Notes: a model not told the origin generated them from the letters alone. A stretch of DNA of 64,000 nucleotides from an uncultured Prevotella sp. (GCA_905198745.1 CAJKDU010000003.1:22630-86629); one strand, 5' to 3'; counted from the stretch's first letter, positions 40,269 through 50,601 are shown. Made by a program: numbers and translations.

Positions 40269-40844
40269 TTAATACAACAATAAAAGACCTGCAAAAGCTG
40301 CAAAGACTATCATGTGGATAGGATTTATTTTCACCCATTTAGTTCCGATGAAAGTGGCGACAAAGAGAGCTGTGCTAATCCAAAAATGCCAGGGGCTGAC
40401 AGATGGAGTGCTGAAATTCTCGGGCGTGCACAGTAATAAAGTTGCTGCAGCAAGCAGGCCAACTACAGTAGGCCGCAGTACGGAAAAGATGCTTTGAAGA
40501 GTAGGTGTGTCCATATAGCGCATCAGCACTCGGGCTATGAGTATCATCAGCAGGAAAGAAGGAAGAATAAGGGCCACAGTAGCCACGGTGCTGCCCAATA
40601 CGGACAGACCTGTTCCCATACCGGCATTGTGCACAGCAGTGTAGCCGCAATAGGTGGCGGCATTGATGGCTATGGGGCCTGGCGTCATTTGGCTAATGGC
40701 GGCAATGTTGGTGATTTCTGCCGTTGAGAGCCAGTGATGGTGCACCACCGTCTCGGTCTGAATGAGCGAGAAAATGCCATAACCACCCCCAAAGCCGAAG
40801 ATGCCTATCTCGAAAAATGTGATGAAAAGTTGCAGGAAGATCAT
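40269..40844 (-). CDS. Chromate-type transporter, half-size subunit 2
   Basis: CHR-family membrane protein of 191 residues, one half of the two-domain ChrA seen in Proteobacteria. The family signature is visible near the N-terminus (FFEIGIFGFGGGYGIFSLIQ, about 10-29), followed by a helix containing AISQMTPGPIAINAATYCGY (about 49) and several further hydrophobic helices. It starts directly at the end of the partner gene (no gap), consistent with a heterodimer of two half-size subunits. The physiological substrate is probably an oxyanion but is not known. It ends in a terminator. Confidence 0.88.
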   Translation of the reverse strand: MIFLQLFITFFEIGIFGFGGGYGIFSLIQTETVVHHHWLSTAEITNIAAISQMTPGPIAINAATYCGYTAVHNAGMGTGLSVLGSTVATVALILPSFLLMILIARVLMRYMDTPTLQSIFSVLRPTVVGLLAAATLLLCTPENFSTPSVSPWHFWISTALFVATFIGTKWVKINPIHMIVFAAFAGLLLLY

Positions 40845-41390
40845 TTACTCAGTAGGTTTGATGAGTTTGCCGTACAGATAGCCACCTATGATGGCTGCAA
40901 GGATAATGAACACAGGGTTGACATGCAGTGCCCAAATGGCAATCGTGCTGACCACGGGAATCCAGCAATTGGACATTCCAATCTTTGCATTCTTGGCCAG
41001 ATTGAATGTGGGGACTGCTATCAAAGCCACTACGGCAGGACGTATGCCACGGAACATGGCTGCCACCCAAGGCACATCTTGAAATCTGTGGAAGAACAGG
41101 GCGATGAGCAGAATGATGAGAAATGAAGGCAAAGCGGTGGCAAGGCAAGTGCAGACGGCACCAGGCAGCCGGCGTAGTCTGTAGCCTATGAACACACTCA
41201 TGTTGATGGCAAGTGCGCCCGGGCAACTTTGCGCCACTGCAATGATGTCGGCAAATTCTTCACGGGAAAGCCACTTGTGCCTTTCCACCACTTCGGCCTC
41301 TATAATAGGAATCATGGCGTATCCACCCCCAAGGGTGAATGCGCCAATCTTCAGGAATGTCTTGAAACTTTTCTTATAAAAGTTGTCCAT
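40845..41390 (-). CDS. Chromate-type transporter, half-size subunit 1
   Basis: CHR-family membrane protein of 181 residues with FLKIGAFTLGGGYAMIPIIE (about 10-29) and AVAQSCPGALAINMSVFIGY (about 50), homologous to the gene that follows it. It lies only 3 nt after purL, so the pair is apparently co-transcribed with purine synthesis. That is a placement for which I know no functional reason. Confidence 0.88.
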   Translation of the reverse strand: MDNFYKKSFKTFLKIGAFTLGGGYAMIPIIEAEVVERHKWLSREEFADIIAVAQSCPGALAINMSVFIGYRLRRLPGAVCTCLATALPSFLIILLIALFFHRFQDVPWVAAMFRGIRPAVVALIAVPTFNLAKNAKIGMSNCWIPVVSTIAIWALHVNPVFIILAAIIGGYLYGKLIKPTE

Positions 41391-41393
41391 ACA

Positions 41394-44300
41394 TTATTTA
41401 TGTTCTTCAATCCACTTGCGTGCATTGACAAATGCTTCAATCCATGGAGTCACCTCCTCATAGCGACGGTCGCGTGGATACCATGCGCATTGCCATGGGA
41501 AAATGGCACGTTCGGGGTGTGGCATCATGGCCAAATGACGACCATCGGCAGAGCAGATAGCTGCGACATTGTAGTCGGAACCGTTCGGATTGCCAGGATA
41601 TTCAGCATAGTTGTATTTGGCCACCACATTGTAGTGGTCTTCAGCCTCGGGCAGATAGAAACGACCCTCGCCGTGTGCCACCCAAATGCCGAGTTTGTTG
41701 CCGCTCAGTGTGCGGAGCATCACACTCTCGTTGCGTGGAATGCTCAAGCCGAGGAACGAACTTTCAAACTTCTTGGAGTTGTTGGGCCGCATGTGGGTGC
41801 GGTGCTCATGCTCGGGGTTGATGAGGTTGAGCTCTATCATTAGCTGGCAACCATTGCAGATGCCGAGACTGAGCGTGTCCTTGCGGGCATAGAATTTGTC
41901 GAGGGCTTCCTTGGCCTTGGGGTTGAAAAGGAAAGCACCTGCCCAGCCTTTGGCGGAGCCAAGCACGTCACTGTTGGAGAATCCGCCGCAGAACACAATC
42001 ATGTTTACGTCTTCGAGAGTTTCGCGACCGCAGATGAGGTCGGTCATCATCACGTCTTTAACGTCGAAACCTGCGAGATAGAGTGTGTAGGCCATTTCAC
42101 GTTCACCATTGGTTCCCTTTTCCCGGATAATGGCAGCCTTGATGCCGGATGGTGTACGGCGGTCGGCTGAGAGACCGAATTGGGCGAGTGTGCCACGGAA
42201 TGTGTCGTTGAATTTCATTTCCAGAGGCTGCTTCTTGTAGTTGGTGAAGCGCTTCTTGGCACATCCGTTCATGCTCTGTTTCTGGTCGAGTTCATAAGAT
42301 GTCTTGTACCATGTGTCACGTAGGCTGTTGATGTCGAAGCTCTGTTCGAAGTCCTCCTTCTTCACAACGAGTGTGCGACTGTCTGGAGTGGGGTAACCAA
42401 TCTTGGCATACATCACCTCGTGTTCTTCCATGAATTTCTTGAACTCCTCCTTGTGCTCGTCGGATACCTGCATAACCACACCGGGGTTTTCTGCCATAAG
42501 CACCTTTACAATGTCATTGCAGGCAATGTCGTGCAGGTTGATGTGCAATCCGCCCTTTGGATTGGCGAAGCACATTTCCAGCAGGCAAGTGATCAGGCCG
42601 CCAGCGCTGATATCGTGTCCGGCCAGGATCCATCCTTTCTTGACGAGTTCCTGAACGGCATTGAAACAGTCTACAAAGTAGTCGGGGTTAGTCACGGTAG
42701 GCACATCGTCACCCACCTTGCCCAGACTCTGTGCAAAGGCACTGCCACCCAGACGGAGTTCGTCGCTGCTGAAGTCGATATGATAAAGTGAAGAGTTCTT
42801 GTCGTTAACGAGAACGGGCGATACAACTTTCTTGATGTCTGACACTTCACCGCCACTGGTTACAATAACTGTGCCGGGAGCGATGATTTTCTCGCCGTTC
42901 GGATATTGTTGTGACAGGGAGAGTGAATCCTTTCCTGTAGGAACATTTACATGGATGTCGCAGCAGAAGTCGCTCAGAGCCTTGACGGCACTGTAGAGGC
43001 GAGCATCTTCACCCTTCTGGGAGCGGCAAGGCCACATCCAGTTGGCAGACAAAGAGAGACTCTTCATGCCATCTGCGAGAGGAGCCCAAACAATGTTGGT
43101 CAGAGATTCTGCCACGGAGAGCACCGAACCGGCTTCGGGAGAAGCAAGTCCTGCTTGTGGAGCATGTCCAAGTGCTGTGGCGATTCCTTTTTCGCCACGG
43201 TAGTCGAGAGCCACTACACCACAGTCACTCAGCGGCAACTGGATTTCACCCTGGCACTGCTGGCGTGCCACTTTACCTGTCACGGAGCGGTCTACCTTGT
43301 TGGTCAACCAGTCCTTGCAGGCCACAGCTTCAAGCTGAAGCACACGGCTTACATAGTCGTTGAGTTTATCTTGGGTGTAAGAAACGTTTTCGTAGTGACG
43401 TTCCACAGTCTCGTCTCGCATAATGGTTTTCGGTGAATGGCCGAACATCTGCGCCACATCGAGGTCGAAAGGTTTCACGCCATCGCCTTGCACAAACGAG
43501 AAGTGGGCATCGCCTGTAGTTTCGCCAACCACATAGAATGGAGCGCGCTCACGTTCTGCAATCTTGCGCACGTGATCAATGTGCTTTTCATCGATAAGCA
43601 ATCCCATACGCTCTTGGCTCTCGTTGGCAATGATCTCCTTGGCCGACAGTGTTTTGTCGCCGATAGGCAACTTGGTCATGTCTATCTGTCCGCCACATTC
43701 TTCCACAAGTTCCGAGAGACAATTGAGGTGACCGGCAGAACCATGGTCGTGGATAGAGACTACGGGGTTATTGTCTTCCTCAACGAGAGCACGCACCAGG
43801 TTGTAAGCACGCTTTTGCATTTCAGGGTTGGCACGCTGCACGGCGTTCAACTCAATGCCGTTACTATAGCGGCCGGTGTCTACAGACGACACAGAACCAC
43901 CGCCGAGACCGATGCGGTAATTGTCGCCACCTACAACCACCACCTTGTTGCCTTTTTGTGGCTCTTTCTTGAGGCAGTCGCGCTTGGTGCCGTAACCTAC
44001 ACCGCCGGCGAGCATGATTACTTTGTCGTAGGCATATTTCTCGTTGCCCTCCTGGTGCTCGAAAGTGAGCAGGGAACCGGTGATTATGGGTTGTCCGAAT
44101 TTGTTTCCAAAGTCGCTCGCACCGTTTGACGCCTTGATAAGAATCTGTTCTGGTGTTTGGTAGAGCCATTTGCGCACTGGCATGACGTTTTCCCAATCGC
44201 GTCCACCTTCCAGACGGGGATAGGCAGTCATGTAGACCGCAGTACCGGCAATAGGCCAAGAACCTGTGCCACCTCCCATACGGTCGCGGATTTCACCTCC

Positions 44301-45095
44301 CGTACCGGTAGCTGCGCCATTGAATGGTTCCACGGTTGTGGGGAAGTTGTGGGTCTCGGCCTTGAGTGAAATGACACTCTCAATATCTTTGATGTGGAAA
44401 TAGTCGCTTGTAGATTGATCGGCAGGTGCAAACTGCTCGATGACAGGACCTTGTGCAAAGGCCACATTGTCCTTGTATGCCGACAGAATCTTGTTCGGGT
44501 TCTCCTGTGTGGTTTTCTTAATCATGGCGAAGAGTGACGATTCCATCTCCTTGCCGTCTATGATAAAGGTTCCGCCGAAAATCTTGTGGCGGCAATGCTC
44601 AGAGTTAATCTGTGCAAAACCGAATATTTCAGAGTCTGTGAGCGGACGTCCCAGTTCTTTTTCTATTTTGTGGAGATATTCAATTTCTTCGGGAGAGAGT
44701 GCAAGACCTTCCTCTTCGTTGTATTTCTCCAGATTTTCCACGTGCTTGATAGGCTCAGGCTTGTGGTTGACGGTGAAGATGTTCTGGTCGAGACCTTCAT
44801 ACATGCGCTGGAGCATAGTGTCATGGTCGGCGTCTTTTGAGTCAACGGGGAAATACTCTTCAATACGCGAAATGCCGTTAAGACTCATGTTCTGAGTTAT
44901 CTCAACGGCATTCGTACTCCAAGGAGTAATCATTTCGCGGCGCGGGCCCACGTAGAATCCCTCAAGCGTCTGTTGCTCGAGAAGTTCGGCGTCACCGTAG
45001 AGCCATGAAAGTTCGCTAATCTCGTCGTGGTTGGGCTGATGGTCGATTTCAGTGGCAATCACGCTCTTAGTAGGAGTTCTGAAAAAAAGAATCAT
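41394..45095 (-). CDS. purL: Phosphoribosylformylglycinamidine synthase, large single-chain type
   Basis: Fourth step of purine synthesis (FGAR to FGAM, glutamine-dependent). The ATG at 45095 gives 1233 residues, the large form in which synthase and glutaminase are fused. The synthetase domains carry FGFAQINSEHCRHKIFGG (about 155), LKAETHNFPTTVEPFNGA (about 260) and VSIHDHGSAGHLNCLSELV. The C-terminal class I glutaminase has CGGFSNSDVLGSAKGWAG (about 1045), the nucleophile in GICNGCQL (about 1080) and the His-Glu pair in MMPHPERAIFPWQ. It is preceded by a TTG-N19-TAACTTTG promoter and followed by two chromate-type transporter genes. Confidence 0.96.
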   Translation of the reverse strand: MILFFRTPTKSVIATEIDHQPNHDEISELSWLYGDAELLEQQTLEGFYVGPRREMITPWSTNAVEITQNMSLNGISRIEEYFPVDSKDADHDTMLQRMYEGLDQNIFTVNHKPEPIKHVENLEKYNEEEGLALSPEEIEYLHKIEKELGRPLTDSEIFGFAQINSEHCRHKIFGGTFIIDGKEMESSLFAMIKKTTQENPNKILSAYKDNVAFAQGPVIEQFAPADQSTSDYFHIKDIESVISLKAETHNFPTTVEPFNGAATGTGGEIRDRMGGGTGSWPIAGTAVYMTAYPRLEGGRDWENVMPVRKWLYQTPEQILIKASNGASDFGNKFGQPIITGSLLTFEHQEGNEKYAYDKVIMLAGGVGYGTKRDCLKKEPQKGNKVVVVGGDNYRIGLGGGSVSSVDTGRYSNGIELNAVQRANPEMQKRAYNLVRALVEEDNNPVVSIHDHGSAGHLNCLSELVEECGGQIDMTKLPIGDKTLSAKEIIANESQERMGLLIDEKHIDHVRKIAERERAPFYVVGETTGDAHFSFVQGDGVKPFDLDVAQMFGHSPKTIMRDETVERHYENVSYTQDKLNDYVSRVLQLEAVACKDWLTNKVDRSVTGKVARQQCQGEIQLPLSDCGVVALDYRGEKGIATALGHAPQAGLASPEAGSVLSVAESLTNIVWAPLADGMKSLSLSANWMWPCRSQKGEDARLYSAVKALSDFCCDIHVNVPTGKDSLSLSQQYPNGEKIIAPGTVIVTSGGEVSDIKKVVSPVLVNDKNSSLYHIDFSSDELRLGGSAFAQSLGKVGDDVPTVTNPDYFVDCFNAVQELVKKGWILAGHDISAGGLITCLLEMCFANPKGGLHINLHDIACNDIVKVLMAENPGVVMQVSDEHKEEFKKFMEEHEVMYAKIGYPTPDSRTLVVKKEDFEQSFDINSLRDTWYKTSYELDQKQSMNGCAKKRFTNYKKQPLEMKFNDTFRGTLAQFGLSADRRTPSGIKAAIIREKGTNGEREMAYTLYLAGFDVKDVMMTDLICGRETLEDVNMIVFCGGFSNSDVLGSAKGWAGAFLFNPKAKEALDKFYARKDTLSLGICNGCQLMIELNLINPEHEHRTHMRPNNSKKFESSFLGLSIPRNESVMLRTLSGNKLGIWVAHGEGRFYLPEAEDHYNVVAKYNYAEYPGNPNGSDYNVAAICSADGRHLAMMPHPERAIFPWQCAWYPRDRRYEEVTPWIEAFVNARKWIEEHK

Positions 45096-45134
45096 AGTTT
45101 CTTTATTGTTAAATAAGATTTTTGTTTCTGCTTG

Positions 45135-45164
45135 CAAAGTTACAGCAAATAGGCAGAAGAACAA
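45135..45164 (-). promoter_or_regulatory. Promoter of purL
   Basis: Minus-strand TTG (complement of 45162-45164), 19 nt, TAACTTTG (complement of 45135-45142), about 40 nt before the ATG. It fits the Bacteroidetes consensus well. Confidence 0.7.
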
Positions 45165-45206
45165 AATAAAACAAAGCTTTTGTTTCCTTTATTCGGTCAA
45201 TTACAC

Positions 45207-45214
45207 TACCTTTG
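45207..45214 (+). promoter_or_regulatory. -7 element for the antiporter gene
   Basis: TACCTTTG, 19 nt before the ATG at 45234. The nearest TTTG (45179-45182) is 24 nt away, rather far. Confidence 0.5.
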
Positions 45215-45233
45215 CACATATAAATTCGTGATT

Positions 45234-47363
45234 ATGCCCGACATTTCGCAATATTTTCCCATTTCAGACCCCACGCTGATATTCTTCGTGGTGTTGCTTA
45301 TCATTCTCCTTGCTCCCATCATCATGGGCAAACTGCGCATACCGCATATCATCGGCATGGTTCTTGCAGGAATGTTGGTGGGGCAGTATGGACTCAATGT
45401 CTTGGCGCGTGATGATTCGTTTGAGCTGTTCGGCAAGGTGGGCATCTATTACATCATGTTCTTGGCGGCTCTTGAAATGGATACGACAGGTATCAAACGA
45501 AACAAAACCCGCTATTTGGTCTTTGGCGCCCTGACTTTTGTTGTTCCTTTTGTTCTGTCGTATATCACGGGGAGTATGTTCTTGGGATATACTTCCACTG
45601 CATCACTCTTGTTGGGGTGTATCATGGCCTCCAACACCCTTATAGCTTATCCCATTGTTTGCCGCTATGGCTTGCAGAAGAAACCAAGTGTATCGCTCAG
45701 TGTGGGTGCATCCATGTTGTCGCTTTTTATTGCGCTTGTCGTGTTGGCTGCACTTGTGGGATCGGTGAGTGGTGAAACAGAATTTGCTTATTGGGTATGG
45801 TTCGGCTTGAAATTTGCCCTGTTCTGTGCTGGCATGATTTGGGCCATGCCTAAACTGACCCGTTGGTTCTTGCGGCGCTATTCCGATGCAGTGATGCAGT
45901 TTATCTTTGTCCTGGCAGTGATGTTCCTCAGTGCGGCTCTTTCCGAGGCTATTGGGCTTGAGGGCATTTTCGGCGCTTTCTTCGCAGGTTTGGTGCTCAA
46001 TCGTTATATTCCGCAACTTTCGCCTTTGATGAATCGTATAGAGTTCATAGGCAATGCCATATTCATCCCCTATTTCCTTATTGGTGTGGGTATGCTCATT
46101 GACGCCAAGTTGCTCTTTGCAGGCGGTAGTGTCATTTGGGCCACGGTATGCATTGTCGGCATGGGAACACTTGCCAAGGCTTTGGCAGCCTATGTGGCGA
46201 GTATAGGTTTCAAAATGCCTCTCACCTCGGGTAACATGATGTTCGGACTTACTTCTGCCCATGCTGCAGGAGCCATTGCTATGGTAATGGTAGGCATGCG
46301 GCTACGTGCTTCCGACGGTTCAGTTCTCGTCAACAGTGACATGCTCAATAGCGTGGTCCTTATGATTCTTTTTACCTGTGTCATCAGTTCCGTCCTCACT
46401 GAACGGGCTGCTCAGCAGATAGCGTTGCGTGACAAGGATGAACAGATAGAGCATGGGGCTGTCGTGGATGACGAGAAGATACTTATCCCTGTGAAATATC
46501 CAGAGTATGCAGATACTCTTATCCACTTGGGCATTCTGATGCGCAATCCAAGACTGAATCGAGGCCTGGTGTGTCTCAACGTGGTGTACGACGACAAGAA
46601 TGCGCGGGCCAACCAGGAACGCGGACGGAGACTGCTTGATCATTTGGTGGCAACTGCCAGCGCAGCAGATGTGAAAATGCAGACACAGGTGCGCATAGCT
46701 GCCAATATTGCTAATGGCATCAAGCATGCTTTTAAGGAATATGAGGCCTCGGAAATAATTCTCGGCTTGCATCAGCATGGTGACGTGACCAAGGCTTTTT
46801 GGGGAGAGTTTCAGCAGAGTCTTTACAATGGACTCAATCGGCAGATAATTCTGGCTCGTTTCAATCAACCGCTCAGTACGCTCCGCCGCATTCAGGTGGT
46901 GGTGCCGTCAAGGGCGGAGTTTGAAAGTGGGTTCTATCGTTGGCTGGAGCGTATGGCGCGTTTGGCAGAAAACCTGGAATGCCGCATACAATTTCATGGG
47001 CGGCAGGAATCGCTGGAACTTATCGGTGAATATCTGCAGAACCGTCATGCCAGTGTCCGGGCGGAATATACGTTGATGGGGCATTGGAATGAGCTTCCAC
47101 AGTTGGCCTCTACCGTCAAGGAAGATCATCTCTTTGTGGTAGTGTCGGCAAGAAAGAGTACTGTATCTTATAAACCTGCTATCGAGAGACTTCCATTTGA
47201 ACTGACCCAGTATTTCAAAGGCAAGAACGTGATGATTATATTCCCGGAGCAGTTTGGCGAACAACCTTTGGAAACCATGACGTTTGCAGAACCTCAGCAT
47301 CAGGAGGAGCGTAGTGCTTATGATGCGCTGAGCGAATGGATACATAAAAAGTTGAGAAAATAA
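45234..47363 (+). CDS. Cation:proton antiporter with C-terminal Usp-like domain
   Basis: Inner-membrane Na+/H+ or K+/H+ exchanger of the CPA2/KefB-like group. The ATG at 45234 gives 709 residues. About twelve helices occupy residues 1-400, including KLRIPHIIGMVLAGMLVGQY (about 33), FLAALEMDTTG (about 78) and ALSEAIGLEGIFGAFFAGLV (about 238). The cytoplasmic C-terminal part (about 420-700) resembles universal-stress-protein domains (ILIPVKYPEYADTLIHL, LGLHQHGDVTKAFWG), as in several CPA2 members, and may sense nucleotides. It is followed 12 nt on by an ABC ATPase gene. Confidence 0.87.
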   Translation: MPDISQYFPISDPTLIFFVVLLIILLAPIIMGKLRIPHIIGMVLAGMLVGQYGLNVLARDDSFELFGKVGIYYIMFLAALEMDTTGIKRNKTRYLVFGALTFVVPFVLSYITGSMFLGYTSTASLLLGCIMASNTLIAYPIVCRYGLQKKPSVSLSVGASMLSLFIALVVLAALVGSVSGETEFAYWVWFGLKFALFCAGMIWAMPKLTRWFLRRYSDAVMQFIFVLAVMFLSAALSEAIGLEGIFGAFFAGLVLNRYIPQLSPLMNRIEFIGNAIFIPYFLIGVGMLIDAKLLFAGGSVIWATVCIVGMGTLAKALAAYVASIGFKMPLTSGNMMFGLTSAHAAGAIAMVMVGMRLRASDGSVLVNSDMLNSVVLMILFTCVISSVLTERAAQQIALRDKDEQIEHGAVVDDEKILIPVKYPEYADTLIHLGILMRNPRLNRGLVCLNVVYDDKNARANQERGRRLLDHLVATASAADVKMQTQVRIAANIANGIKHAFKEYEASEIILGLHQHGDVTKAFWGEFQQSLYNGLNRQIILARFNQPLSTLRRIQVVVPSRAEFESGFYRWLERMARLAENLECRIQFHGRQESLELIGEYLQNRHASVRAEYTLMGHWNELPQLASTVKEDHLFVVVSARKSTVSYKPAIERLPFELTQYFKGKNVMIIFPEQFGEQPLETMTFAEPQHQEERSAYDALSEWIHKKLRK

Positions 47364-47375
47364 TAAGAATAGAAT

Positions 47376-48104
47376 ATGATAGACATTAAAGGTATAACGA
47401 AGAGTTTCGGCTCATTGCAAGTGCTCAAGGGCATTGACTTGCACATAGGCAAGGGTGAGGTGGTGAGCATTGTCGGGCCGAGTGGGGCAGGTAAGACCAC
47501 ATTGCTTCAAATTATCGGTACATTGGACAAACCCGATGGAGGTGATATTACTATCAATGACATTGATGTGCGCCATCTTTCGGGCACCAAGTTGTCAGAA
47601 TTTCGCAACAAGCACATCGGTTTTGTGTTCCAGTTTCATCAGTTGTTGCCAGAGTTCACGGCCATTGAGAATATTATGATCCCTGCCTACATAGCCGGTG
47701 TGAAACCATCAGAAGCGAAGAGACGGGCTACGGAACTGCTCGAATTTATGGGACTTGCCGATCGTGCTAATCATAAGCCCAATGAACTGTCTGGAGGCGA
47801 GAAGCAACGTGTGGCGGTGGCTCGTGCTCTGATCAATCGCCCAGCTGTTATTCTGGCTGATGAACCGTCAGGCAGTCTTGATACGAAAAACAAGCAGGAA
47901 TTACATCAACTCTTTTTCGACTTGCGTGACAAGATGGGACAGACTTTTGTCATTGTTACCCACGATGAGGGATTGGCATCTATCACAGACCGTACTATTC
48001 ATCTGAAAGACGGCATGATAGTGGACGATGGGCAAACAACAAACGATACGGAAAAACAAGATGTGGAAAATGCATCCGTGAAATTAGAGGAGGAGACTAT
48101 ATGA
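47376..48104 (+). CDS. LolD-like ABC transporter ATP-binding protein
   Basis: ATPase subunit of the LolD/MacB group, 242 residues. Walker A is GPSGAGKTT (34-42), the Q-loop lies in [12 protein letters not shown] (about 85), the signature is [15 protein letters not shown] (about 137) and Walker [12 protein letters not shown] (about 158). The family drives lipoprotein release (LolCDE) or peptide/macrolide export. No LolC/E or MacB permease is adjacent, so the partner must be elsewhere. The extra C-terminal tail (about 222-242) is hydrophilic. It overlaps the following gene by 4 nt. Confidence 0.88.
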   Translation: MIDIKGITKSFGSLQVLKGIDLHIGKGEVVSIVGPSGAGKTTLLQIIGTLDKPDGGDITINDIDVRHLSGTKLSEFRNKHIGFVFQFHQLLPEFTAIENIMIPAYIAGVKPSEAKRRATELLEFMGLADRANHKPNELSGGEKQRVAVARALINRPAVILADEPSGSLDTKNKQELHQLFFDLRDKMGQTFVIVTHDEGLASITDRTIHLKDGMIVDDGQTTNDTEKQDVENASVKLEEETI

Positions 48105-48937
48105 GCCAGATAAAATTGGGTGACTATAACGATCTGACCGTGGTGAAGACTGTTGACTTCGGCATCTATCTTGATGGAGGTGATGAGGGAGAAATTCTGA
48201 TGCCTTCACGCTATGTGCCCGATGGCATTCGCCCGGGTGACACCATCGATTGTTTTCTTTATCTTGATCAGGACGAACGGCTTGTGGCTACTACGGAGGA
48301 ACCTTTGGCAAAAGTAGGCGAGTTTGCTTGTCTTGAGGTGGCATGGGTAAACGAGTATGGTGCTTTCCTGAATTGGGGACTGATGAAAGATCTCTTTTGT
48401 CCATTCCGCGAACAGAAGATGCGTATGGTGAAAGGCAATAAGTATGTGGTTTATGTCCATATTGACGAGGAAAGCTATCGCATTGTGGCTTCTGCCAAGG
48501 TGGAACACTTCTTGAGCAAGGAACGTCCTGCCTACAAGCATGGAGAAGAAGTTGATTTACTGGTATGGCAGAAAACGGAATTGGGTTTTAAGGTCATTAT
48601 CGACAACAAGTATGCCGGATTGGTTTACGAGGATCAGGTATTCCGTCATCTGCAGACTGGCGATCGCCTGAAAGGTTATATTGCCAACGTCCGTACTGAC
48701 GGAAAAATTGATGTCACCGTCCAACCCACAGGGCGTAGACAGACACTTGATTTCTCTGAACAACTTTTGCAGTATCTGAAGGATAATGGCGGAAAGTGTG
48801 ACTTGGGTGACAAAAGTGATGCTGAAGACATCAAACTTCGTTTCCAAGTAAGCAAGAAAGTCTTCAAGCGTGCCATTGGCGACCTTTATAAGCGGCATCT
48901 TATAGCTATTGCCGACAAGGGCATCCAGTTGCTGTAG
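48101..48937 (+). CDS. CvfB-like S1 RNA-binding protein
   Basis: Protein of 278 residues resembling CvfB/YitL: tandem S1-like OB folds (about 1-65 with [20 protein letters not shown], 66-140 with [15 protein letters not shown], 145-215 with [20 protein letters not shown]) and a C-terminal winged helix (about 220-278, [18 protein letters not shown]). In staphylococci CvfB influences virulence gene expression through RNA binding; no specific role is known here. It is translationally coupled to the ABC ATPase by an ATGA overlap. Confidence 0.86.
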   Translation: MSQIKLGDYNDLTVVKTVDFGIYLDGGDEGEILMPSRYVPDGIRPGDTIDCFLYLDQDERLVATTEEPLAKVGEFACLEVAWVNEYGAFLNWGLMKDLFCPFREQKMRMVKGNKYVVYVHIDEESYRIVASAKVEHFLSKERPAYKHGEEVDLLVWQKTELGFKVIIDNKYAGLVYEDQVFRHLQTGDRLKGYIANVRTDGKIDVTVQPTGRRQTLDFSEQLLQYLKDNGGKCDLGDKSDAEDIKLRFQVSKKVFKRAIGDLYKRHLIAIADKGIQLL

Positions 48938-48980
48938 TATTGTTTTCCAAAAGGCAATAAATTATTGTGATTATAAATAT

Positions 48981-49014
48981 AAAAAGTGACGAACCATATG
49001 GCTCGTCACTTTTT
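48981..49014. terminator. Bidirectional terminator between the CvfB-like gene and uxaB
   Basis: AAAAAGTGACGA (48981-48992) pairs perfectly with TCGTCACTTTTT (49003-49014), and the loop extends the stem through the palindrome CCATATGG. T-runs are present on both strands between convergent genes. Confidence 0.9.
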
Positions 49015-49032
49015 ATTTGTAGCCTGTGTGCT

Positions 49033-50514
49033 TTACAGGATAGTCTTTACAGCCTCGAGCATACCCTTTTCCCGAATGAGGTCAAGGTCTTTCTTTACGA
49101 GTTCTGTCAAGCCTGGAACTGTCTTGTTGAGGTCTTCCTTCCAAATGTAATCGAAGGCGAGAACACCCTCGGCAACTTTCTGTGTGTCGCCTGTAGCCCA
49201 AAGTTCCTGCAGTTTGTCGATAATCTTTTGGTCGTCCTGAGGCTTGATTTCTGCACCGTCAGCACGTTTGCCACCCTTGTAGTAAGTGATGATGGCAGCC
49301 AAACCGAATACCAAACCCTGTGGCAGTTCACCCTTGCGCTCCAAATAGATTTTCACGCCTGGCAGATCGCGAGTTTCATACTTGGGGAATGAGTTGAGCA
49401 TGATGCTTGTTACCTGGTGGTCAACAAATGGGTTCTCGAAGCGCTCCAATACATCGGAAGCAAACTTCTGAAGTTCTTCCATTGGGAGATCGAGAGTCTG
49501 CATAAGTTCGTCGAACTGTACCTTATGGATGTATTTGCCAAGAACAGGATGTTCGCAAGCGTCGCGAACGATGTTCACGCCACTAAGATATGTAACAGGG
49601 CTCAGTACGGTGTGAGGACCATTGAGCAATGTCACCTTACGTGCATGGTATGGCTTCTCGTTGTCTGTGATGAGCACGTGGAGACCTGCTTTGTGTGCAG
49701 GGAATTCTTCCTTCATCTGCTCCACAGTCATATTTTCAGCCTTCTCGATAACCCAAAGGTGGAAGCATTCTGCCTTCACCACGAGGTTGTCTTTGTAGCC
49801 TACAGTCTGCTGGATATCCTTGATGGTATCGCGTGGGAAACCTGGAACAATGCGGTCTACGAGAGTAGCGCATACAAAGCAGTTGTCTGTGAACCACTTC
49901 TTGAATCCCTCGTAGTCAGCGCCCATGTCTTCCTTCCAAAGTTCAATGTACTGGTAGATACACTCCTTGAGGTGATGACCATTGAGGAAGATAAGCTCGC
50001 AAGGCATGAGAATCATACCCTTGGATGGGTCACCATTGAAGAACTTGTAGCGGTGGAAAAGCAACTGAACGAGCTTGCCTGGATAAGATGCGGCAGGAGC
50101 GTCTGTAAACTTGCAGCTGTCGTCGAAAGCAATACCTGCTTCAGTTGTATTTGAGATGATGAAACGCATCTCTGGCTGCTCTGCCAAAGCCATGAAAGCC
50201 TGGTTCTGAGAATATGGGTTCAGAGCGCGGCTAACCACGTCAATACGCTCCAAGGTGTTCACGGGCTGTCCGTTCTCCTTACCTTGCAGGTTTACGTGAT
50301 AGAGGCAGTCCTGGCCGTTCAACCAGTCAACCATACCCTGAGCCAATGGCTGTACGATAACAACAGAGCTGTTGAAGTTGGTTCTCTGGTCCATTTTCCA
50401 GATAATCCAATCAACGAATGCACGGAGGAAGTTACCCTCACCAAACTGGATAATTCTTTCAGGGGCTACGCTCTTAGGCGCAGTTCTCTTGTTTAGAGAT
50501 TTCAATTGTTCCAT
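49033..50514 (-). CDS. uxaB: Tagaturonate reductase
   Basis: NADH-dependent reduction of tagaturonate to altronate in galacturonate catabolism. The ATG at 50514 gives 493 residues, close to E. coli UxaB (483). The N-terminus PERIIQFGEGNFLRAFVDW is nearly the E. coli UxaB sequence. Other shared stretches are EMRFIISNTTEAGI (about 127), GMILMPCELIFLNGHHL (about 166) and LLNGPHTVLSPV (about 300). These favour UxaB over its relative UxuB. It has its own promoter and is separated from the SDR gene by a terminator hairpin. uxaC and uxaA are not in the window. Confidence 0.9.
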   Translation of the reverse strand: MEQLKSLNKRTAPKSVAPERIIQFGEGNFLRAFVDWIIWKMDQRTNFNSSVVIVQPLAQGMVDWLNGQDCLYHVNLQGKENGQPVNTLERIDVVSRALNPYSQNQAFMALAEQPEMRFIISNTTEAGIAFDDSCKFTDAPAASYPGKLVQLLFHRYKFFNGDPSKGMILMPCELIFLNGHHLKECIYQYIELWKEDMGADYEGFKKWFTDNCFVCATLVDRIVPGFPRDTIKDIQQTVGYKDNLVVKAECFHLWVIEKAENMTVEQMKEEFPAHKAGLHVLITDNEKPYHARKVTLLNGPHTVLSPVTYLSGVNIVRDACEHPVLGKYIHKVQFDELMQTLDLPMEELQKFASDVLERFENPFVDHQVTSIMLNSFPKYETRDLPGVKIYLERKGELPQGLVFGLAAIITYYKGGKRADGAEIKPQDDQKIIDKLQELWATGDTQKVAEGVLAFDYIWKEDLNKTVPGLTELVKKDLDLIREKGMLEAVKTIL

Positions 50515-50556
50515 GATAAAGTTTATACTTTTTAAAATGTTTCGATTTTTCAAGTG

Positions 50557-50564
50557 CAAAGATA
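50557..50564 (-). promoter_or_regulatory. -7 element for uxaB
   Basis: Minus-strand TATCTTTG, 42 nt before the uxaB ATG. Confidence 0.5.
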
Positions 50565-50601
50565 CCTTTTTCTTGGTAATCTGCACCTAAAAAGAAGAAA
50601 T

